DNA from: Terriglobia bacterium
GTDB taxonomy: Bacteria; Acidobacteriota; Terriglobia; Terriglobales; Acidobacteriaceae
NCBI GenBank assembly: GCA_020073015.1
Contig: JAIQFZ010000024.1
Location: 1 to 59,992, forward strand
Reading direction: 5' to 3'
Length of the DNA: 59,992 bases
Numbering within the stretch: the stretch's first letter is position 1; every line of letters begins with the position of its first letter. The position numbers and the translations under genes were made by a program. The notes beneath the pieces were generated by a model, which did no database searches, was not told where the DNA came from, and was given only the letters and a program-made list of their open reading frames with translations. Shown piece after piece: positions 24,726 to 33,307 of this stretch.

Positions 24726-25835
24726 CTACTCCGCCGGCAATGAACGCGCTGGCCCGGTCGACTCCCGCACTACCAATTCAGGCGCGAGTGAAATCAGTTG
24801 GGGGCAGTGACCGTTTCCATTGGAGATCCGCTCCAGCAACTGCTTGGCCGCCGTCTCTCCCATTTGCGGCAGCGGTTGCCGCACCGTGGTCAGCCGCGGA
24901 GTCAGATACGCCGCCGCCTGGATATCATCAAAGCCCACCACCGAGACATCTTCCGGCACCCTCAGTCCTGCATCGCGAAAGGCGCGCACCGCGCCGATCG
25001 CCGAAATATCGTTGAACGCGAACAACGCGGTAAACTGCTCCCGGGTCGCCAGTAATTCCTGCGCGGTCACATAGCCTTCTTCCGGAACCGAAGGTCCAGG
25101 ATTCTCCACGTCCCGTTGCAATTGAATCGTTAACTCCGGACGCACCTCAATTCCAAGCTTCGCTGCCGCTCGCAAGATACCCTTCCACCGGTACTCCGTA
25201 TCCGAACTCCCGCGATGCCCTTTAAAGAACGCGATGCGCCGGTGGCCAAGATTGACCAGATGTTCGAGGGCAGCAAACGTGGCCTTCGTGTTATCGACCG
25301 CGATGTTGGTCACGCCCGGCACCCGATGATGTCCCGAGATGGCGACCACCGGCACCGGCAGCGCCTGGACCACCGGAGTATTCAGCAGAATCACGCCTTC
25401 CACCGCGCGGTCAATCAGCATTTGCGGATACTCCTGGATCAGGTCCGCCTGCCCGCGATGGCTCGCCACAAAATAAAAGTACCCTTCCCGCAGCAGGTGA
25501 TCTTCGATGCCCCGCATGATCGACGCCGCATAGCCTTCGCTGATCTCCGGCACCAGCACGCCCACCATGAATCCGCGCTTGAGGCTCAATGAGCGCGCGA
25601 AAAAGTTCGGACGATACTGCAGCTTGCGCGCGGCCTGCAACACCCGATCCTTGGTGTGTTTTGGAATCGCCTTGGCCGCGGGCGAATTATTGATGACCAC
25701 CGAAACCGTCGCCGGCGACAACTTCAGATACTCCGCCAGCGACCGCAAACTCACCGGCTTCGCGGGCAGACCCGCTCCCGAACCGTTGTTGGCGGGTTCT
25801 TTTTTCATTGGGAACCCCAGCGTCGCAGCTTCCAT
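24726..25835 (-). CDS. LacI family transcriptional regulator
   Basis: This protein of about 369 residues has an N-terminal helix-turn-helix (VSLRSLAEYLKLSPATVSVV then INNSP). The hinge-like RLQ-type segment KLQYRPNFFARSL follows, and then a periplasmic-binding-protein-like sensor domain ending GFDDIQAAAYLTPRLTTVRQP. The start is uncertain between 25835, 25808 and a TTG at 25862; the helix-turn-helix is included in all. It is divergent from the TonB receptor. The intervening region holds two AAANCGNTT boxes of the LacI-family type, so it very likely controls the glucan locus and perhaps itself. The inducer is presumably a glucan oligosaccharide. Confidence 0.92.
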   Translation of the reverse strand: MEAATLGFPMKKEPANNGSGAGLPAKPVSLRSLAEYLKLSPATVSVVINNSPAAKAIPKHTKDRVLQAARKLQYRPNFFARSLSLKRGFMVGVLVPEISEGYAASIMRGIEDHLLREGYFYFVASHRGQADLIQEYPQMLIDRAVEGVILLNTPVVQALPVPVVAISGHHRVPGVTNIAVDNTKATFAALEHLVNLGHRRIAFFKGHRGSSDTEYRWKGILRAAAKLGIEVRPELTIQLQRDVENPGPSVPEEGYVTAQELLATREQFTALFAFNDISAIGAVRAFRDAGLRVPEDVSVVGFDDIQAAAYLTPRLTTVRQPLPQMGETAAKQLLERISNGNGHCPQLISLAPELVVRESTGPARSLPAE

Positions 25836-25869
25836 TTTTTCATAGACTCTGCCTCCGGCCAAAAACTTC

Positions 25870-25900
25870 TTGACAGCAGGGCGGCCGCCGTTGCTTAATG
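25870..25900 (+). promoter_or_regulatory. Possible sigma70-type promoter for the receptor gene
   Basis: TTGACA (25870-25875) matches the -35 consensus. A weak -10-like TTAATG lies about 18 bases downstream. The LacI-type boxes would then fall at or just past the transcription start, a position suited to repression. This is tentative because the -10 is poor. Confidence 0.3.
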
Positions 25901-25917
25901 GCCAGCGGCTAATACTA

Positions 25918-25946
25918 AACCGCTTTTGTGCTTTACTAAAGCGGTT
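25918..25946. promoter_or_regulatory. Paired LacI-type operator
   Basis: AACCGCTTT (25918-25926) and AAAGCGGTT (25938-25946) form an inverted repeat. Each half is itself part of an AAANCGNTT box of the kind bound by LacI-family dimers. The CG centres are 21 bases apart, two helical turns, so two dimers would sit on the same DNA face. It lies between the divergent LacI and TonB-receptor genes. Confidence 0.65.
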
Positions 25947-25960
25947 ATCTTACTGGGGCA

Positions 25961-25976
25961 TGTGATCTATATCACA
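25961..25976. promoter_or_regulatory. CRP/FNR-family type palindrome
   Basis: TGTGATCTATATCACA is a perfect TGTGA-N6-TCACA palindrome, almost identical to the E. coli CRP consensus core. It lies 78 bases before the receptor start and 15 bases past the paired LacI-type operator. It suggests a global carbon or energy input from a CRP-family regulator. No crp-like gene is in the window. Confidence 0.6.
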
Positions 25977-26053
25977 GACGAAAGCTGAGCGTCTCGGAAA
26001 AAATCAATCTGCCCCACGTAAACGACCGGAATCCGCATCCCAGGAGGGAACCC

Positions 26054-29000
26054 ATGTTGCGTCCGTCCCAGAACACCGTTGTCACTCTTGCCCGCCGCAG
26101 CCTCATGATTGCGCTGGTAGCTGCTGCCATCGCCTGCATCACGTGCGCGCCCCTGCTGGCCCAAGTCACCTCCGGCACCATCTTCGGCTCCGTGAAAGAT
26201 CCCACCGGCGCCATGATCAAGGATGCCTCGGTCACCATCGCAAACCCCGCTAACGGAATCACGCGCACCGTGACGACCGGCAGTGACGGCACTTTCGTCG
26301 CACCCGGCCTGTACCCGGGAACCTATACCATCACGGTCGAGTCCAAGGGCTTCAAGAAATCAGAGACGACCGGGGTCGTCCTCAGCGCCGCTGACAAACT
26401 GAATGCCGGCGAAATTGTGCTCGCGATGGGAGCGGCCACCGAGTCTGTGACAGTCACCGCCGACGCCGGCCAGATCCAACTGCAATCGAACTCTGGCGAG
26501 CGCTCCGATCTGATCAGCAGCAAGCAGTTGAATGATGTAGCCATGAACGGCCGCAACGTGCTGGATTACCTGAAGCTCGTCCCCGGCATGTCCGGTACGT
26601 TCGATGGTCACGCTTCAGGCACGGGCGGAATCGATTCGTATAACATCAACGGCACACGCGCCAACCAGCACGAGTTCACCATCGACGGCGCTTCCAACAT
26701 GGACACCGGCAACAACGGTGGCACTCATGTCACCATCAACACCGATGCGATCGAGGAAGTGAAAATCCTGACCTCGAACTACCAGGCAGAGTTTGGTAAA
26801 GCCGCCGGCGGACAGGTTGCCCTTACGACGAAAAGCGGCAGCAACCAGTTCCACGGCAACGGTCGACTCTTCCATCGCCATGAGGGACTGAATGCCAATG
26901 AGTGGTTCAACAAGAAGACCCAATTGTCGAACGATCAGCCAAACACTCCCGGGCTGTATCGCTACAATTACGTCGGGTACCAGATCGGCGGGCCAATCAA
27001 GAAGGATAAGCTCTTCTTCTTCTGGAGCCAGGAATTCTACCGGCAATTCGTTCCGGGCGGAACCACACAGTTCTATACGCCCACGGAACTAGAGCGCCAG
27101 GGGGACTTCTCGCAGTCCGTCATTCCCGGCGCAGACGGCAATCCGGTGCCTGTCGTCATCGCTGGTCCGAATATCGCCAACAACAAGATCGTCACGGATG
27201 GCATGACGGCCGATCAGCTAAAAGTATTCCAAAACGTTCAGAAAATTCTAAACCTTTACCCTTTGCCAAACGCTACCGGGTTTGGCTCAGCCGGCCAGGG
27301 CTACAACTTCTCCGGCACATTCTCCGCCCACACGCCCCGTCGGGAAGACATTCTTCGCGTCGATTACCAACTGAACGACAAGAACCGCCTCTACGGACGC
27401 TGGATCCATAACTCCGAGAATGATGTTTCCCCCTTCACTCCTTTCCCTGGACCCTTTGGGATCTTTGCCTGCGCATCGTCCATCCAGTTCACCGGTGGTT
27501 GTACGCAGAAGCACCCCGGCTGGAATTTTTCGGCGAATCTGGTCAGCACGATTACGCCAACATTGTTGAATGAGTTCTCGGTGGGACCTAGCCACACACT
27601 CTCGTTAGCGGAGAGCGTAAACGGGAACATCACGATCGGCAAGAACGGCATCGACATGCCCTTGCTCTATCCTGTGACTGCCGTCGATTCCATTCCGGAT
27701 ATGAGTTTCAACGACCTCCCGGGCACGAATTTCAGCGGCCCCTATCTGGGTGCCACTCCGTGGAAACAGGCCAACACCACCATCAACGTGAACGATAACT
27801 TGTCCTGGGTGTGGCACAACCACACGCTGAAGGCTGGCTTGTTCTACCAGCGCAACCGCAAAGACCAGATTGCCTGGGGCAACATCAACGGACAGTTCAA
27901 CTTTGGCACAGGTGCCACCAGTGGCGGCACATGCCCGGGCGAGACCGACTGCCAACTGGGTGATCCCTTAGCCAGCGCACTGATAGGAGAGTTCCAGGGC
28001 TTCAGCCAGTCCACCGCTCGTCCTCTGGGCAAGTTCCGCTACAACCAACTGGAGTTCTACGTACAGGACACCTGGAAGATTACGTCCCGTCTGACGCTCG
28101 ACTACGGCATGCGCTTCGCGTGGATTCCGCCTCAGTACGACGCCAACAACGAGATTGCGCTCTTCGATCCGGCTGCTTACGACCCGGCCAATGCAGTGAC
28201 GATTACTCCCGGCGGCAATATCGACCCCGAAGCCGGCGGTGACCCCCTCAACGGCATGCGATTCACCAAGAACGGCACCATCCCCACTGGTGGTTGGAAT
28301 AGCCGCGGCATTATGCCTGAACCGCGCCTCGGTTTTGCCTATGACCTGTTCGGCAGCCACAAGACCGTCCTGCGTGGCGGCGTGGGCATGATGCACGACC
28401 GCACCCAGGGCAACCTGATCTTCAACCCCGTCTTTAACAACCCCGCGCTGGTTCGGACGGCGTCCGTAGCCGCTAACAATATCGCCAACCTTCCCACTCT
28501 GGCGGGCTCCTTCGGGAACGGAGTACTGGGCGGTGTTGTCGGTGCCGCCAGGAACGGCAAGGTGCCGACGGTGTACAGCTTCAGCTTCGGCATCCAGCAC
28601 GAGATTGCCAAGGACACCACGCTCGATCTGGCCTACGTGGGGACGCTGTCCCGTCACCTGATAACGTCGCGTGATATCAACGCGATCCCGTATGGCGCGG
28701 CATTCCTTAGGGAAAATCAGGACCCGGCCAACTTTGAAGGCGGGGTCGTTCCCGACGTCGAGCCGAACCTGAATCCGATCTATGCCGCAGCCGGCCTCAG
28801 TTTCAGCGGAATCAACGCCTACGGGAGAAACTCCTATTCCAACGCCCCTTTGGTGCCTTACAAGGGCTACGATCAGATCGCCTACCTCCAGTTCGACGGC
28901 ACTTCCAACTACAACTCGCTGCAAGCCTCGTTGCAGCGCCGCTTCAGCAAGGGCCTGACATTTGGCGCCGTTTACACCTGGTCGAAATCGCTGACTACCG

Positions 29001-29650
29001 CCAGCGCAGATCAGGACACACAGAACCCATTCAACGCCCTGCTTGACTACCGTGCCGCAGGCTGGGACCGCACACACGTGTTTGCTGCCAACTATGTCTA
29101 CGACATTCCCGGTATGACCAAGCACTTTGCGGGGCCGAAATGGCTCTCCTATATCACCGACAATTACCAGTTGAGCGGTGTGACGCAGTTCATGACCGGA
29201 ACTCCGGTTGACACGGGCAACGGATGGTCGTTCGAGTCCGGCGCGCTGGACGGCTCGAACATGTGGGGTGCTATCCAGTATTACTACGCGCTCGACCAAG
29301 GCAAGAACCCGATTCTTCCCGCGGTCGGTCCGCCAGTACGCGGGTCCCGTGACTCGCTTCGCAGCGGTGGATTGCAGAACTGGGATATGTCCCTGTTCAA
29401 GAACATCCCGCTGGGCACTAGCGAGCGGTATTCCATCCAGCTCCGTCTCGAGGCATTCAACGCGTTCAATCACCCAAATTTCGACACCAAGAACTACGGC
29501 GTGAATGTGGACCACTTCCCGTTTCAGTGGCAACCGAGCGACTCAATTGCCATCTCGAAGCCTTCCAACTGGGGAGCCCATACAGATACATACAACCCCG
29601 GCACGGGAAGCCCACGCGTGCTTCAACTCGGCGCCAAGTTCTACTTCTAA
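26054..29650 (+). CDS. TonB-dependent receptor with N-terminal carboxypeptidase-regulatory domain (Oar-like)
   Basis: This 1198-residue outer-membrane protein has a signal peptide (to about LLAQ) and an Ig-like carboxypeptidase-regulatory domain (SGTIFGSVKDPTGAMIKDAS onward, about 35-115). The plug domain (NGRNVLDYLKLVPGMSG, NQHEFTIDGASNM) is followed by a long beta-barrel ending in an aromatic residue (QLGAKFYF). This is the large receptor type typical of Acidobacteria, and no SusD lipoprotein is next to it. It likely imports glucan oligosaccharides, inferred from the flanking GH16, GH30 and GH3 genes and the LacI regulator. AGGAGG stands 6 bases before the ATG. Confidence 0.93.
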   Translation: MLRPSQNTVVTLARRSLMIALVAAAIACITCAPLLAQVTSGTIFGSVKDPTGAMIKDASVTIANPANGITRTVTTGSDGTFVAPGLYPGTYTITVESKGFKKSETTGVVLSAADKLNAGEIVLAMGAATESVTVTADAGQIQLQSNSGERSDLISSKQLNDVAMNGRNVLDYLKLVPGMSGTFDGHASGTGGIDSYNINGTRANQHEFTIDGASNMDTGNNGGTHVTINTDAIEEVKILTSNYQAEFGKAAGGQVALTTKSGSNQFHGNGRLFHRHEGLNANEWFNKKTQLSNDQPNTPGLYRYNYVGYQIGGPIKKDKLFFFWSQEFYRQFVPGGTTQFYTPTELERQGDFSQSVIPGADGNPVPVVIAGPNIANNKIVTDGMTADQLKVFQNVQKILNLYPLPNATGFGSAGQGYNFSGTFSAHTPRREDILRVDYQLNDKNRLYGRWIHNSENDVSPFTPFPGPFGIFACASSIQFTGGCTQKHPGWNFSANLVSTITPTLLNEFSVGPSHTLSLAESVNGNITIGKNGIDMPLLYPVTAVDSIPDMSFNDLPGTNFSGPYLGATPWKQANTTINVNDNLSWVWHNHTLKAGLFYQRNRKDQIAWGNINGQFNFGTGATSGGTCPGETDCQLGDPLASALIGEFQGFSQSTARPLGKFRYNQLEFYVQDTWKITSRLTLDYGMRFAWIPPQYDANNEIALFDPAAYDPANAVTITPGGNIDPEAGGDPLNGMRFTKNGTIPTGGWNSRGIMPEPRLGFAYDLFGSHKTVLRGGVGMMHDRTQGNLIFNPVFNNPALVRTASVAANNIANLPTLAGSFGNGVLGGVVGAARNGKVPTVYSFSFGIQHEIAKDTTLDLAYVGTLSRHLITSRDINAIPYGAAFLRENQDPANFEGGVVPDVEPNLNPIYAAAGLSFSGINAYGRNSYSNAPLVPYKGYDQIAYLQFDGTSNYNSLQASLQRRFSKGLTFGAVYTWSKSLTTASADQDTQNPFNALLDYRAAGWDRTHVFAANYVYDIPGMTKHFAGPKWLSYITDNYQLSGVTQFMTGTPVDTGNGWSFESGALDGSNMWGAIQYYYALDQGKNPILPAVGPPVRGSRDSLRSGGLQNWDMSLFKNIPLGTSERYSIQLRLEAFNAFNHPNFDTKNYGVNVDHFPFQWQPSDSIAISKPSNWGAHTDTYNPGTGSPRVLQLGAKFYF

Positions 29651-29668
29651 TTTGCTCCTTCCCCTGAC

Positions 29669-29696
29669 GCCCGCGGCTTCGGCCGCGGGCTTCTTT
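29669..29696 (+). terminator. Rho-independent terminator after the TonB receptor
   Basis: GCCCGCGGC and GCCGCGGGC form a perfect 9-bp stem closed by a TTCG tetraloop, followed by TTCTTT. It sits 18 bases after the receptor stop and 35 bases before the GH3 start, so GH3 probably has its own promoter or is partly read through. Confidence 0.85.
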
Positions 29697-29730
29697 CCGG
29701 CTTTAGTTACCATTCCTGCCGAGGTCCGTC

Positions 29731-32232
29731 ATGACACGCAAGCTGAAATTTGTCGTCCTCCTTCTTCTCCTTTCTGTTCTCACCTGGGCCCAAGCACCTT
29801 CTCCCTCTACTCCCGCCATCGAAGCTCGCGCGGACGCGATGCTGAAGCAACTCTCTCTCGAAGAGAAAATTGATCTCATCAGCGGCGTCAACGATTTCTA
29901 CATTCGTGAGATCAAGCACATCGGCCTGCCCGTTCTGAAGATGGCCGACGGCCCGTTCGGCGTCCGTAATTACGGGCCTTCGACAACCTTCGGCGGCATG
30001 GGACTGGCCGCCACCTGGGACCCGGCACTCGCCGAGCGCATGGGCGCCGTCATCGGCCAGGACGCGCGCGCCCGCGGCGTGCACTTCATGCTCGGCCCCG
30101 GCGTCAACATTTCGCGCACTCCTCTGTGCGGCAGAAATTTTGAATACTACGGCGAAGATCCCTTCCTGGCCGCGCGCACCGCTGTCGCCTATATCGAGGG
30201 TATGCAGAGTCAGGGTGTGAGCGCAACCATCAAGCACTACATGGGCAACAACCAGGAATTCCTGCGCCATGACGCCGACTCCATCATCGACGAGCGCACC
30301 ATGCGCGAGATCTATCTGCCCACCTTCGAAGCCGCCGTAAAAGAAGCGCACGTAGGCGCCATCATGGATTCTTACAATCTGATCAACGGCCAGCACGCCA
30401 CCCAGAACGGCTATCTGAATAATGACGTTGCGAAAAAAGATTGGGGCTTCGAGGGCATCATCATGTCCGACTGGGATTCGACCTACGACGGCGTCGGCGC
30501 GGCCAACGGCGGGCTCGACCTCGAAATGCCGTCGGGGAAATTCATGAATCGCGCCAACCTCCTGCCCGCCGTGAAGTCGGGCAAGGTCAGCGAAGCCACC
30601 ATTGACGACAAGGTCCGCCGCATCCTGCGCACCGCCCTTCGTTTCGGCTGGCTCGATCGCGACCAGACAGATTTGTCCGTGCCGCTCTACAACGAGAAGG
30701 GCGGACAAGTCGCGCTCGAAGCCGCACGCGCCGGCATGGTGCTGCTCAAGAACGACGGCAATCTGCTTCCGCTCGACAAAACGAAAATCAAATCGATCGC
30801 CGTCATCGGCCCGGATGCCTATCCCGCTCCCGTGGTTGGCGGAGGCAGCGCGGGCGTGCGTCCCTTCGGTGCGGTGAGCTATCTGGAAGGTCTCGCCGGC
30901 TACCTCGGCGGCGCAACCGTCTACTACGATCGCGGAGTCCCGTCTCTGGGTGAACTGGCCGATGCCACCGCCTTCTCAACCGATGCGGCCGGCAAGGAGT
31001 CGGGCCTCAACCTGGAGGCATTCAACAATACCAATCTGAGCGGCTCGGCCGCGGTCCATCGCAACGAGCAACATATCAACGCCGATCACTCGCTGGGCGA
31101 TGGCGTCAATCAAAACGACGTGTCGGCCCGCTGGTCGGGATATTTCACGCCCGGCAATCCCGGCGAGCACCTCTTCTTTGTGCAGGGCCCCGGCGAAGGC
31201 GGCGGCTATCGCCTCTACGTGGACGACAAGCTCGCGATCGACACATGGGAACTCTCTCGTGCGCAGGTGAGTCAGGCACGCTTGCCGCTGGCTTCCGGTC
31301 CGCACAAGATTCGTTTCGAGTACTCCGTACACTGGAGCTGGGGCGGTCCGAGCGTAAGAGTCGGCATCGTCCGTCCAGACACGGTTGTGAACGACGACGC
31401 CAAAGCTCTGGCGTCCAAGGTGGACGCAGTGGTGCTGGCCGTGGGCTTCGACCCGGACAGTGAGAGCGAGGGCGCAGACCGCACCTTCCAACTTCCTCCC
31501 GCTCAGGATGAACTCATCCATCAGATTGCCGCCGCGAACAAGAACACGATCGTCGTCGTGACTTCCGGCGGCGCGGTCGACATGAATGCCTGGCTCGGCC
31601 ACGTTCCCGCACTCTTCCAGTCCTGGTACGCAGGCCAGGCACAAGGCACGGCGCTGGCACAGTTGCTGTTCGGCGAGTACAGCCCGTCCGGCAAGTTACC
31701 GGTCACCTTCGAGCGCCATTGGGAAGACAACCCCGCGCACGATGTCTACTACCCGAAGGCCGGGGACAAAAAGACTCCGTACACCGAAGGCGTTTTCATC
31801 GGATACCGCCACTTCGACAAAGCCGCAGTCAAGCCGCAGTTCCCCTTCGGCTACGGGCTTTCCTACACCACGTTTGCTTACAAGAATCTCTCCGTGACTC
31901 CGGCAAATGTTTCAGGAGATCAACCGGTTACCGTCAGCTTCGACGTAGCCAACACCGGCAACCGCGAGGCTGCGGAGATCGCGGAGGTGTACGTGGGCGA
32001 ACCCCACGCAAGCGTCCCGCGGCCGGCGAAAGAGCTCAAGGGATTCGTGAAGGTTTCGTTGAAACCTGGAGAAACCAGGCATGTTTCGGTTGAGCTGAAC
32101 CGCCGAGCGTTCTCCTACTACGACGCCAAGAACCATCGCTGGACGGCCGATGCTGCCGACTTCGATGTCCTGGTCGGAAGCTCCTCAGCCCAGATCGAAC
32201 TCACGGGAAAGGTGGCCCGGCAGAATCCGTAA
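29731..32232 (+). CDS. Glycoside hydrolase family 3 beta-glucosidase with PA14 insert
   Basis: This 833-residue exported enzyme has a signal peptide (FVVLLLLLSVLTWAQ) and the GH3 N-terminal barrel with KHYMGNNQE. The nucleophile Asp is in GIIMSDWDSTYDG. A C-terminal sandwich domain follows, interrupted by a PA14-type carbohydrate-binding insert (about 425-560, GYFTPGNPGEHLFFVQGPGE). A fibronectin type III-like domain closes the protein (PVTVSFDVANTGNREAAEIA). The ATG at 29731 has GAGG 6 bases upstream. It would remove terminal glucose from the oligosaccharides made by GH16 and GH30. Confidence 0.93.
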   Translation: MTRKLKFVVLLLLLSVLTWAQAPSPSTPAIEARADAMLKQLSLEEKIDLISGVNDFYIREIKHIGLPVLKMADGPFGVRNYGPSTTFGGMGLAATWDPALAERMGAVIGQDARARGVHFMLGPGVNISRTPLCGRNFEYYGEDPFLAARTAVAYIEGMQSQGVSATIKHYMGNNQEFLRHDADSIIDERTMREIYLPTFEAAVKEAHVGAIMDSYNLINGQHATQNGYLNNDVAKKDWGFEGIIMSDWDSTYDGVGAANGGLDLEMPSGKFMNRANLLPAVKSGKVSEATIDDKVRRILRTALRFGWLDRDQTDLSVPLYNEKGGQVALEAARAGMVLLKNDGNLLPLDKTKIKSIAVIGPDAYPAPVVGGGSAGVRPFGAVSYLEGLAGYLGGATVYYDRGVPSLGELADATAFSTDAAGKESGLNLEAFNNTNLSGSAAVHRNEQHINADHSLGDGVNQNDVSARWSGYFTPGNPGEHLFFVQGPGEGGGYRLYVDDKLAIDTWELSRAQVSQARLPLASGPHKIRFEYSVHWSWGGPSVRVGIVRPDTVVNDDAKALASKVDAVVLAVGFDPDSESEGADRTFQLPPAQDELIHQIAAANKNTIVVVTSGGAVDMNAWLGHVPALFQSWYAGQAQGTALAQLLFGEYSPSGKLPVTFERHWEDNPAHDVYYPKAGDKKTPYTEGVFIGYRHFDKAAVKPQFPFGYGLSYTTFAYKNLSVTPANVSGDQPVTVSFDVANTGNREAAEIAEVYVGEPHASVPRPAKELKGFVKVSLKPGETRHVSVELNRRAFSYYDAKNHRWTADAADFDVLVGSSSAQIELTGKVARQNP

Positions 32233-32244
32233 GCTTTGGGGTGG

Positions 32245-32302
32245 CGCAGCGCTTTAGCGCTGCGATAGAGGGCTTGTGTTCGGCAACGGCTTTAGCCGCT
32301 GC
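32245..32302. repeat. Two GC-TTTA-GC type intergenic hairpins
   Basis: CGCAGCGC-TTTA-GCGCTGCG (32245-32264) is a perfect 8-bp hairpin. A second, with one mismatch and the same TTTA loop, lies at 32283-32302. The same loop style recurs at 42685-42704. They sit between convergent GH3 and fdhE and may stop transcription. Confidence 0.65.
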
Positions 32303-32310
32303 GGTCAGGC

Positions 32311-33123
32311 TCACAGCTGCATCAAGTTCAACTGCAGCTTCGCGTACCCGTGGTCCTGCGCCCACAGGTCAAGCGGAATGGCAGCGATCTCATCGACCAC
32401 CGGATCCGCCAATCCGCTCTTCGTAAGATCGACTGTCTTGATATAGCAACGGCAGCTGTCGCAACACTCCACGCGCACGTCTTTGGGTTCTTCCGCCGTG
32501 TAAACCGGAAGCTTCGCGTGATTCTCCTCCCCGCACGCAGGACAGACGATCCGCCGAAACTCCCATTCATAGAGACACAGCGAGCAGATCAGCGATCGCT
32601 GGCCCCCGTCTCCTAGCGGACGAAGCACACCGGAACCAGGCTTGCGTCCGCAAAACGGGCACAGGCACGGAGTCGGTCCTGTCTGCTGCAGGCTCATTCG
32701 GGAGCGAACATAAACCGCGTAAGGCTGCAGGAACGCGCGTGCGAAGAAATCGTCGGGCCCTGGCTGCAAAACCGCGCCCGCAGTTCCCTGCCAGAAACTG
32801 GCTAGCATCTCGATCTGCGACGCGGCGTCCTCACGACGCAGCCTTTCTGCCCCTTCCACAACCGGCCCTGGAGCACTGTCTTTCACTCCGGACAAAAACG
32901 ATCCGAACCTTCCAATCAGCGACAGCGGTAAAGACTGCGCGAAGGAGTTCGTCCCCGGGTCGGCGCTCGGAGCCGGGGCCAATCCCGCCTCCAGTTCCCG
33001 CCACAGCTCCTCTTGCAGCTCGGTGATCGTCACAAAGAAGCGCAAGACTTCGCTTGCTGCTGGACGATCGGCAATCAGTTCCTCGGCACGGTCCCTGCGT
33101 CGCTGCCATTCGTTTTTCGCCAC
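32311..33123 (-). CDS. fdhE: Formate dehydrogenase accessory protein FdhE
   Basis: This 270-residue cytoplasmic protein has four Cys pairs arranged as rubredoxin-like zinc or iron ribbons: CPFC, CSLC, CPAC and CDSC. The C-terminal DPVVDEIAAIPLDLWAQDHG is characteristic of FdhE. The family is needed for maturation of respiratory formate dehydrogenases, probably acting on the cofactor or selenocysteine site before export. The start is GTG with AAGGGA upstream. It is divergent from fdnGHI across 184 bases, which fits its job. Confidence 0.93.
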   Translation of the reverse strand: MAKNEWQRRRDRAEELIADRPAASEVLRFFVTITELQEELWRELEAGLAPAPSADPGTNSFAQSLPLSLIGRFGSFLSGVKDSAPGPVVEGAERLRREDAASQIEMLASFWQGTAGAVLQPGPDDFFARAFLQPYAVYVRSRMSLQQTGPTPCLCPFCGRKPGSGVLRPLGDGGQRSLICSLCLYEWEFRRIVCPACGEENHAKLPVYTAEEPKDVRVECCDSCRCYIKTVDLTKSGLADPVVDEIAAIPLDLWAQDHGYAKLQLNLMQL

Positions 33124-33180
33124 GTCCGATTATCCCTTCGACGGAGTTGACAAGCAATGACCGACCTTGCATTTCTGTGA

Positions 33181-33210
33181 TTGACGATTCAGGATGTTCA
33201 GCGCTATAGT
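33181..33210 (+). promoter_or_regulatory. Possible sigma70-type promoter of fdnGHI
   Basis: TTGACG (33181-33186) and TATAGT (33205-33210), separated by 18 bases, lie 98 bases before the fdnG start. This fits a promoter, but the -35 differs from consensus by one base and the spacing is slightly long. Confidence 0.45.
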
Positions 33211-33307
33211 GGGCGGCGTTCAGTGAGTAGAGGCTGGGCGTCTTTGCGACGCCTGCAACCATTAACCTCCGTACTTCCCTGTCACGAGCAACGCGGAGGC
33301 TGTGAAA

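Noticed and set aside
27968-29533. 521-residue minus-strand frame opposite the TonB receptor
   Set aside because: It is a shadow frame; the plus strand carries clear receptor motifs throughout.
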